From an uncultured Phaeodactylibacter sp. (GTDB taxonomy: Bacteria; Bacteroidota; Bacteroidia; Chitinophagales; Saprospiraceae): a DNA stretch of 10,952 nucleotides. The stretch spans positions 1 through 10,952 of the forward strand of contig CAJXXJ010000067.1 in the NCBI GenBank assembly GCA_913062745.1, given 5' to 3'. Positions 5,439 through 10,952 of the stretch are shown piece after piece. A program made the position numbers and the translations under genes. The notes beneath the pieces were generated by a model. That model had not been told where the DNA came from, did no database searches, and saw only the letters and a list, made by a program, of their open reading frames with translations. Positions within the stretch are counted from its first letter, which is position 1. Each line of letters opens with the position of its first letter.

Positions 5439-6521
5439 ATGGAAACAATCAAAATTGGCATAAGTGTAGGAGACATCAACGGAATCGGGCTGGAGGTTAT
5501 CCTCAAGACCTTCGCTGATCAGCGGCTGTTGCAGCACTGTACACCGGTGGTATATGGCTCTTCCAAAATAGTCTCTTATCACAAGAATATTATCGAAAGC
5601 GATTTTGAATTTCACGCCGTCCGCCCGGGTGACCGGCTGCAGGAAGGCAAGGTCAATGTGATGAACTGCTGGCAGGAAAATGTCAATATCACCCTCGGAA
5701 AGCCTACGGAGCTGAGCGGGCAGTACGCCGGCCGTTCCCTGGAAGCAGCGGTGAAGGCTATGCGGGACGGTGAGGTGGATGCGCTCGTCACTGCTCCTAT
5801 TAACAAGGAGGCTATGCAGATGGCACAGTTTCCTTTCCCCGGGCATACAGAGTATCTGGCCCGTGAACTGGGCGAAGGCGAGCACCTAATGTTTATGGTG
5901 AATGAAGGGCTGCGCATTGGCCTGGCTACGAACCACCTCCCGCTGCGGAATGTGGCGGATGCGATCGATAAAAAACTCATCAAGCGAAAGCTGGAAGCCA
6001 TGGAACGCTCTCTGCGTATGGATTTTGGCATTGAGCGGCCTGCCATTGCAGTGCTGGGGCTCAACCCTCACGCAAGCGACGGCGGTGTGCTGGGTGATGA
6101 AGAAGAAAGGTTTATCCGCCCGGCTGTGGTGGAAATGAAAAAAGCCGGCTCACTGGTCATGGGCCCCTTCCCGGCCGATGGGTTCTTCGGCTCCGGTCAA
6201 TACCTCAAGTTTGACGGCATACTGGCTATGTACCACGATCAGGGCCTCACGCCTTTTAAAGCCCTTTCTTTCGGTGCGGGCGTCAACTTCACGGCCGGGT
6301 TGTCGCATGTGCGTACCTCTCCGGACCACGGCACCGCTTACGACCTGGCGGGTAAGTGCGAAGCCGATCCGGCTTCCTTCCGCCGCTCTGTCTACCTGGC
6401 TATGGATGTGGCGCGGCAGCGCAAGCTCTATCAGGAGATGCATAAGGATGTAAAGCAGCCGGTCGCTAAGCCTGCGGATGTGGAAGGAGAAGATGAGGTA
6501 CTGCGGGAGGAGGATGAGTAG
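5439..6521 (+). CDS. pdxA: 4-hydroxythreonine-4-phosphate dehydrogenase (vitamin B6 synthesis)
   Basis: A 360-residue cytoplasmic enzyme, slightly longer than the usual 320-335. It oxidises 4-phosphohydroxy-L-threonine with NAD; the product loses CO2 and enters pyridoxine 5'-phosphate synthesis with PdxJ. The N-terminal GDINGIGLE (11-19) is the family's GDP-x-GIGPE loop with both prolines replaced. The three metal-binding histidines are in place: His136 in FPGHTEYLA, His211 in LNPHASDGG and His266 in MYHDQGLTPFK. Substrate-binding TAPINKEA (118-125) and PDHGTAYDLAG (295-305) are present. The last 20 or so residues form an acidic tail beyond the fold, ending LREEDE. ATG at 5439 puts the first strand (IKIGISVGD) at the N-terminus. 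It diverges from rsmA with 146 bases between. Confidence 0.95.
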   Translation: METIKIGISVGDINGIGLEVILKTFADQRLLQHCTPVVYGSSKIVSYHKNIIESDFEFHAVRPGDRLQEGKVNVMNCWQENVNITLGKPTELSGQYAGRSLEAAVKAMRDGEVDALVTAPINKEAMQMAQFPFPGHTEYLARELGEGEHLMFMVNEGLRIGLATNHLPLRNVADAIDKKLIKRKLEAMERSLRMDFGIERPAIAVLGLNPHASDGGVLGDEEERFIRPAVVEMKKAGSLVMGPFPADGFFGSGQYLKFDGILAMYHDQGLTPFKALSFGAGVNFTAGLSHVRTSPDHGTAYDLAGKCEADPASFRRSVYLAMDVARQRKLYQEMHKDVKQPVAKPADVEGEDEVLREEDE

Positions 6522-6522
6522 A

Positions 6523-6557
6523 GGAATTCGGAAATGGGAATGTGGAATTGGGAAGTA
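6523..6557 (+). repeat. Purine-rich degenerate repeat after pdxA
   Basis: GGAATTCGGAAATGGGAATG and the following GGAATTGGGAAG repeat a GGAA-based unit about every 6-8 bases directly behind the pdxA stop codon. No stem-loop with a T-tract was found here, so how the pdxA transcript ends is unclear. Confidence 0.35.
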
Positions 6558-6671
6558 GCTTAGGTAATTGAAAAGTCAAGACGAGGTATTGTCTGGTTTT
6601 TGCCAGGAATATGCCTGCTGCGTACAACCTTTCTGTATAGGTGGGTTATTATCTAGTGTTGGTAGCGAATA

Positions 6672-6704
6672 TGCCCCCTTTGGTTGAAAAAAGTAGGGGG
6701 GGCA
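6672..6704 (+). repeat. Leader stem-loop upstream of the TonB-dependent receptor
   Basis: TGCCCCC (6672-6678) pairs with GGGGGCA (6698-6704) across a 19-base loop, 42 bases before the receptor ATG. No T-tract follows, so it is not a standard terminator. It could shape the mRNA leader. The sequence GAATATGCCCCCT resembles GAATGCCCCCT at the terminator at 978. Confidence 0.45.
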
Positions 6705-6745
6705 ACGGTCGCTCATTAGCTTCACCAAGAAATTACCCAAATCAC

Positions 6746-9094
6746 ATGATCAGAATCTACGTTTTGCTGATTGGTCTGCTAAGTGCTGCAATGCTGCAGG
6801 CTCAGGAAGTGACCATCAGCGGTACTATTACCGATGCGGAGAGTGGCGAAACCCTGATTGGGGCAACCGCTGCGGTTCCTTCAGTCGGGCTGGGCACCAC
6901 TTCTAACCCTTATGGTTTTTATTCTCTGTCGGTGCCTGCCAATGATAGCCTTACCTTTGTGGTCAGCTACGTAGGCTTTCAGCCTCAGCAATATTCCCTG
7001 TACCTTACCTCTGATACTACGCTGAATGTAAAGCTGGGCTCCGGAGTACAGCTTGACGAAGTAGTGGTCAAGGCCAATTCTTTCCGGGAGCAAATCAATT
7101 CCACGGAAATGAGTGTGGAGGCCATCTCCACCCGCGAAGCTAAAATTATACCGGTTTTGCTGGGAGAGAGCGACATCCTGAAAACGGTGCAGCTGAAGCC
7201 GGGTATCCCATCCGGCAGCGAGGGGCGTACCGGCTTATTCGTACGGGGCGGCAGCGCGGACCAGAACCTGATCGTTCTGGATGAAGCTGTCGTTTACAAC
7301 GCAAACCACCTTTTTGGCTTTTTCAGCACCTTCAATACGGATGCGGTCAAAGACCTGAAAATCTACAAAGGCGGCTTCCCGGCGGAGTATGGCGGCCGCC
7401 TGTCTTCCGTCATTGATGTCAAGCTGAAGGAAGGCAATAATCAGCGCCTGGCCGGTTCCGGAGGTATTGGCCTGATTGCCTCCCGGCTTACGCTGGAAGG
7501 GCCGATACAGAAAGACAAGTCCAGCTTTATCGTTTCCGGCCGGCGTACTTACGTAGACTTGCTCACCCGACAGGTCAACCGGGCCAATGAGGACAGCGAG
7601 GACTTTTCGCCAATACCGGACTATTATTTTTACGACCTCAACGCCAAGGTCAACTTTACGCTGAGCGACAAAGACCGCCTGTTCCTGAGCGGCTACTTTG
7701 GCCGGGATGTTTTTGGCTTTGACGGAGATTTCTTTGACTTCAACTTCGACTGGGGCAACGCTACGGGCACGGCGCGCTGGAATCATGTCTTTAGCCCCAA
7801 ACTGTTTGCTAACACTACTTTCACTTATTCTGACTATCAGTATAATATCGAAAACCGGATTACCGGTTTCTCCTTCGGGCTGGGCTCCAACATTGAGGAT
7901 ATCAACCTGAAGACCGACTTTTACTACGCCCCCAACAACAATCACTCGCTGCGCTTCGGGGCGATGGCTACCCGCCACTTTTTCACCGTAGGGCGCCTGC
8001 AGGCCGGCAGCGAGGACGGTTTGGTCAGCTTCTCCGCCGGGCAAAACTTTACGGGCCTGGAGTTCGGGGCATACGTATCTGACGAAATTACCTTTTCGGA
8101 AGCGCTGAGCGTAAACGCCGGGCTGCGCTTTTCCGGCTTCAGCAACGATGGCAATACCTACGTCGGGCTGGAACCACGCTTTGCCGGGCGCTACAAATTT
8201 ACAGACCGTTTTGCCGCCAAGGCGAGCTATGCGCGCATGTATCAGTACATGCACCTAATTGCTAATGCAGGCGTGACGCTGCCGACGGACATCTGGTACC
8301 CCTCTACAGAGCAGGTCGCCCCGCAGCGTTCCGATCAGGTCGCACTGGGCGGTTCGTATATCCTGAGTGAAGACTACTTTCTGAACGTGGAGGGCTATTA
8401 CAAATGGCTGGATCGTCAGCTGCAGTTTGTGGACGGTGCTCAGATTTTTGTGAATGATAACCTGGAAGAAGAATTCGCCGTAGGGGAGGGCCGGGCGTAT
8501 GGACTGGAGGTAAGCATTGAGAAAAAGCAGGGCAGGCTGACTGGTTGGATAGGGTACACCTTGGCCCGGACGCAGCTGGAAAACTTCGAGACGCTGGACC
8601 CCAATGGGCGCTTTGCACAGGAGTCGGAAGGCTTTGGCCCTTTCAGCCCGATTTACGACCGCCGGCACGATGTTTCGGTGGTGAGTATCTATGAAATCAG
8701 CGACCGCGTCACGGTATCGGCGACCTGGGTATACGGATCCGGCGATTTAACGTGGCTGCCGCCCGGGCGTTTTTCTTTCCAGGATGTGCAGGGCCTGCCA
8801 TTTGAAGCGGTGGTGCCTGATTTTCGCGAGCGCAACAACTTCCGCTTACCCGCCTACCACCGGCTGGACCTGAGCCTGGTGTGGAAGTTCTTCCCGGACT
8901 GGGGAGAAAGCGACCTGACCTTTAGCGTAGTTAATGCCTACGACCGGCGTAATGCGTTTTTCCTTTTTTTAGAACCTGAATTTGAAGAGGTGGAAACCGG
9001 CGGGCAGCCAATCGAGGTGCCGACGCGTATCGCGGCCAATCAGGTATCGCTCTTTCCCATTCTGCCTTCTATTACCTGGAATTTTAAATTTTAA
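6746..9094 (+). CDS. TonB-dependent receptor with carboxypeptidase-like regulatory domain
   Basis: A 782-residue outer-membrane transporter for an unknown ligand, driven by TonB-ExbBD. Order: signal peptide 1-19 (MIRIYVLLIGLLSAAMLQA), carboxypeptidase-regulatory-like beta-sandwich about 22-98 (TISGTITDAESGETLIGA, NPYGFYSLSVP, VSYVGFQP), linker LDEVVVKA at 103-110, plug about 130-230 (LFVRGGSADQNLIVLDEAVVY, here residues 164-184 in part, and YKGGFPAEYGGRLSSVIDV in 207-225), then a barrel to the final aromatic strand ITWNFKF. I chose ATG at 6746 over GTG at 6641, which is in frame, because a signal peptide begins there at once. The next gene, 3 bases downstream, is a DUF4249 lipoprotein, a frequent partner. 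The size and the lack of a SusD neighbour argue against a SusC glycan transporter. Confidence 0.93.
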   Translation: MIRIYVLLIGLLSAAMLQAQEVTISGTITDAESGETLIGATAAVPSVGLGTTSNPYGFYSLSVPANDSLTFVVSYVGFQPQQYSLYLTSDTTLNVKLGSGVQLDEVVVKANSFREQINSTEMSVEAISTREAKIIPVLLGESDILKTVQLKPGIPSGSEGRTGLFVRGGSADQNLIVLDEAVVYNANHLFGFFSTFNTDAVKDLKIYKGGFPAEYGGRLSSVIDVKLKEGNNQRLAGSGGIGLIASRLTLEGPIQKDKSSFIVSGRRTYVDLLTRQVNRANEDSEDFSPIPDYYFYDLNAKVNFTLSDKDRLFLSGYFGRDVFGFDGDFFDFNFDWGNATGTARWNHVFSPKLFANTTFTYSDYQYNIENRITGFSFGLGSNIEDINLKTDFYYAPNNNHSLRFGAMATRHFFTVGRLQAGSEDGLVSFSAGQNFTGLEFGAYVSDEITFSEALSVNAGLRFSGFSNDGNTYVGLEPRFAGRYKFTDRFAAKASYARMYQYMHLIANAGVTLPTDIWYPSTEQVAPQRSDQVALGGSYILSEDYFLNVEGYYKWLDRQLQFVDGAQIFVNDNLEEEFAVGEGRAYGLEVSIEKKQGRLTGWIGYTLARTQLENFETLDPNGRFAQESEGFGPFSPIYDRRHDVSVVSIYEISDRVTVSATWVYGSGDLTWLPPGRFSFQDVQGLPFEAVVPDFRERNNFRLPAYHRLDLSLVWKFFPDWGESDLTFSVVNAYDRRNAFFLFLEPEFEEVETGGQPIEVPTRIAANQVSLFPILPSITWNFKF

Positions 9095-9097
9095 CCC

Positions 9098-9955
9098 ATG
9101 CATATCCTTGCCAAAATAACGTGCAGCCTGATCGTCTTCAGTGCTTTGCTTGCTTCCTGCAATTTGGAGCAGGAGGTAGATATTGAGTTGCCGGCTTACA
9201 ATGACCGGCCGGTGGTAGAGTTTTATTTGGAGCCCGGGCAGCCGTTCCGGGCCTTGATCACCCGCAGTGACGCTTACTTTGACGACTTGCCCAGCCTGGA
9301 GAACTTCCCCGGTGGCTTGTTGCTCGAAGGAGCGGAGGTGGAGGTCTCCTACGGTGGAAATACCGTCCGCCTGAACAACCAGCTTTTTTTCAACCCCCAG
9401 ACCGGCAAGCTATACAATTATATCGCAGAAGCTATCGTCCCTGATCAAACCGGGGAGGAGTTTGAGCTGCTGATCACCTACCCGAATGGTACGGTAACTA
9501 CGGCTCAGACTACGCTGCTGCCTAAGGTGCAGATTGACAGCGTTGTGGTAGAATATCCGGATGACCTCACGGATACCCTGGCGCGTGCGCTGACTTACTT
9601 TACAGACCCTGCGGAGACGAGCAACTTTTACCGCCGTACCTTACACCTCAATACGCTTGACAGCCTGCCGGAGCAGGACTTTATTGCGGATGATGGGATT
9701 GTGGATGACAATCTCGTCGTATTCGGTACTGGCTTTGATTTTGAAGAAGGGGATACGCTTATCAATACTTTGTACCACATTTCGGAAGAATACGCGACTT
9801 TCCTGGAAAGTATTGATGCGGCTGCAGCTGCAAATGGCAATCCTTTCGGGCAGCCCAGCCCAATCATTTCCAACCTGCAGGGCAATGCCAACGCCATCGG
9901 TATTTTTACCGGGTTGGTGTACGACCGCCGTTTTGATATAGTAGAGGGAAGGTAG
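9098..9955 (+). CDS. DUF4249-type lipoprotein, partner of the TonB-dependent receptor
   Basis: A 285-residue predicted lipoprotein. The signal peptide ends in a lipobox LLASC with the lipidated Cys at 21, followed by NLEQEVDIELP. The mature part is mostly beta-strand: FYLEPGQPFRALITRSDAYF (39-58), LEGAEVEVSYGGNTVRL (76-92), and a later ITYPNGTVTTAQTTLLPKVQ stretch. It ends with GNANAIGIFTGLVYDRRFDI, the glycine-rich IFTG-like ending that I associate with DUF4249 (PF14054). Family function is not established; its constant position after receptors of this type suggests a surface-exposed subunit that caps or feeds the barrel, which is inference. The 3-base gap implies co-transcription and coupled translation with the receptor. 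There is no Shine-Dalgarno sequence between them, usual in this phylum. Confidence 0.85.
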   Translation: MHILAKITCSLIVFSALLASCNLEQEVDIELPAYNDRPVVEFYLEPGQPFRALITRSDAYFDDLPSLENFPGGLLLEGAEVEVSYGGNTVRLNNQLFFNPQTGKLYNYIAEAIVPDQTGEEFELLITYPNGTVTTAQTTLLPKVQIDSVVVEYPDDLTDTLARALTYFTDPAETSNFYRRTLHLNTLDSLPEQDFIADDGIVDDNLVVFGTGFDFEEGDTLINTLYHISEEYATFLESIDAAAAANGNPFGQPSPIISNLQGNANAIGIFTGLVYDRRFDIVEGR

Positions 9956-9967
9956 GGAACAGATTAA

Positions 9968-10048
9968 ACTACCGGACATTTCTGAGGCGGGAACGCAAGC
10001 CCGCAAAATCAATCCCTTTGATCCATTAAAACCCTTTTGTCTGGTAGT
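9968..10048. repeat. Nested inverted repeats downstream of the DUF4249 gene
   Basis: ACTACCGGAC (9968-9977) and GTCTGGTAGT (10039-10048) are a 10-bp inverted repeat with one G-U-type mismatch. They enclose a smaller hairpin GCGGG (9987-9991) / CCCGC (10000-10004). The element sits between the stop codon and the terminator and could fold in the 3' UTR. Confidence 0.4.
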
Positions 10049-10064
10049 CTGGGAACAGGCACAA

Positions 10065-10108
10065 AAAACAAAAGCCGGGAGCAAACGCCCCCGGCTTCTT
10101 TTTTTCCT
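10065..10108. terminator. Bidirectional terminator between the DUF4249 and OmpA-family genes
   Basis: AAGCCGGG (10072-10079) pairs perfectly with CCCGGCTT (10090-10097) around a 10-nt loop. CTTCTTTTTTTT follows on the plus strand, and on the minus strand the flank reads TTTGTTTTTTGTG. It serves both convergent transcripts. Confidence 0.9.
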
Positions 10109-10139
10109 TTAGAACAGTGAGTGTAGCCTGCTATGCAGA

Positions 10140-10907
10140 TTACTTGTCTGTCTTCATCAGGCCGCCCAGGTTCGGGTTCGGCTGAATAACTGTACGGCGG
10201 TTTTCAGCACGGCCTTCAGCGGTTTCGTTGTCACCTACCGGTACGGTTTCACCACGGCCAGCGATAGTCAGCTGCTCCGGGTTAGCACCTTTGCTGATCA
10301 GGTAGCGCACTACGCGGCTGGCACGAGCAACGCTCAGGTCCCAGTTGTCGCGGTAAGCAGCACCTTCGATCAGGCCCTGATCATCCGTGTGGCCTACGAC
10401 TTGCAGCTGGATTTCCGGGTTGTCCTTCAGCGTCATCGCCAGTTTCTCCAGAGCGGCACGCTCATCAGCGCTCAATGCAGTAGAGCCGCTGCGGTAGTTG
10501 ACTGCCTCTTCAGTAACTACGTAGAGGCTGCCGTCGCGCTCTTCGAGAGACAGGCCGGAGTCAGCGTAAGCGCCGAAGATGCCGTTGATTTCTTCCTTCA
10601 GAGCGTTCAGCTCCTCTTCCGTCATGTTCAGTTTCTCCTGCACCTGAGCCATTTGGCTTTCCATAGAGTTCATCTTGCTCTCCATGTCAGAAATTTTGCC
10701 GTTCAGCTCCGCCTTGGTAGATTGGAACTCCTCTTCCAGAGCAGCTTTTTCCTCTTCCAGGGTTTGCAGCTGAGCCTGTGTTTCCGCTAGTGCTTGGTCA
10801 GTAGCTTCCTTTGCAGCGGCCAACTCGTCGTATTTCTTCTTAGAAACACAAGACTGAAGGGAGCCGATAGCCAAAGTGAAGATCAGTAATTTTACTATCA
10901 GACGCAT
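10140..10907 (-). CDS. OmpA-family lipoprotein with coiled-coil linker
   Basis: A 255-residue lipoprotein predicted to tie the outer membrane to peptidoglycan. The signal peptide ends in a lipobox LQSC with lipidated Cys20. Residues about 24-107 are an uninterrupted charged heptad-like helix (LQTLEEEKAALEEEFQ and similar), a long coiled-coil spacer. The OmpA C-terminal domain spans about 118-242: VNYRSGSTALSADERAALEK (136-155), VVGHTDDQG (170-178) with the diaminopimelate-binding Asp, NWDLSVARASRVVRYL (188-203) and GRAENRRTVI (232-241) with the binding Arg. The order resembles Pal, with a coiled coil added as in many Bacteroidota OmpA lipoproteins. ATG at 10907 is followed directly by the signal peptide. 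Only 45 upstream bases are in the window, and no full promoter is seen there. It stands alone, convergent with the DUF4249 gene. Confidence 0.95.
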   Translation of the reverse strand: MRLIVKLLIFTLAIGSLQSCVSKKKYDELAAAKEATDQALAETQAQLQTLEEEKAALEEEFQSTKAELNGKISDMESKMNSMESQMAQVQEKLNMTEEELNALKEEINGIFGAYADSGLSLEERDGSLYVVTEEAVNYRSGSTALSADERAALEKLAMTLKDNPEIQLQVVGHTDDQGLIEGAAYRDNWDLSVARASRVVRYLISKGANPEQLTIAGRGETVPVGDNETAEGRAENRRTVIQPNPNLGGLMKTDK

Positions 10908-10952
10908 GTTCGTTTGGTTTGATTAGTGAATTATATTGGTTTTAACGTTTGC

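Noticed and set aside
6641-6745. GTG start at 6641 for the TonB-dependent receptor
   Set aside because: It would put 35 non-hydrophobic residues before the signal peptide and would run through the leader hairpin. ATG at 6746 starts the signal peptide directly.
7235-8254. A 339-codon minus-strand frame opposite the receptor
   Set aside because: It lies wholly within the receptor gene antisense, has Ala/Val/Gln-rich shadow composition, and shows no recognisable domain.
6746-9955. Polysaccharide utilisation locus (SusC/SusD pair)
   Set aside because: The receptor is shorter than SusC, the partner lacks the SusD helical repeat pattern, and no carbohydrate-active enzyme is nearby.

Overview
The window looks like a stretch of chromosome from a member of the Bacteroidota with moderately high GC, probably near Lewinella/Saprospiria; that placement is inference. 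The grounds are a TonB-dependent receptor with a carboxypeptidase-like N-terminal domain paired with a DUF4249 lipoprotein, a second outer-membrane barrel of the OMP_b-brl_3 type, Bacteroidota-style promoter boxes (TAnnTTTG), little use of Shine-Dalgarno sequences, and the family variants of the housekeeping genes. I see no insertion sequence, phage gene, CRISPR array, tRNA or rRNA.

Layout, left to right. (1) Bases 1-968 are the 3' end of an outer-membrane beta-barrel receptor, closed by a strong terminator. (2) Bases about 1028-1384 are a well-coded but headless reading frame that looks like a gene remnant or a small membrane protein; its end overlaps the convergent SRAP (YedK-type) gene at 1376-2053. 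(3) Bases 2054-2759 are 706 bases without a credible gene. They hold a perfect DnaA box, two one-mismatch boxes, several weaker ones, paired inverted repeats and a 22-base pure A/T tract, which together resemble a replication origin. (4) ctaA/COX15 (haem A synthase) at 2760-3860 is followed by two more inverted DnaA-like boxes and a bidirectional terminator. (5) The minus-strand pair rsmA-yqeY (5292-3994) shares a divergent promoter region with pdxA (5439-6521). (6) A two-gene operon, TonB-dependent receptor (6746-9094) plus DUF4249 lipoprotein (9098-9955), follows a structured leader. (7) After another bidirectional terminator, an OmpA-family lipoprotein lies on the minus strand (10907-10140).

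Functionally, the housekeeping genes cover 16S rRNA dimethylation (RsmA), pyridoxal phosphate synthesis (PdxA), haem A for a terminal oxidase (CtaA), abasic-site protection (SRAP) and a GatB/YqeY-domain protein. The rest concerns the outer membrane: one partial and one complete barrel, a partner surface lipoprotein and a peptidoglycan-anchoring lipoprotein. The most interesting non-coding signal is the possible origin between SRAP and ctaA. It rests on motif reading only and needs a strand-skew or replication-profile test.
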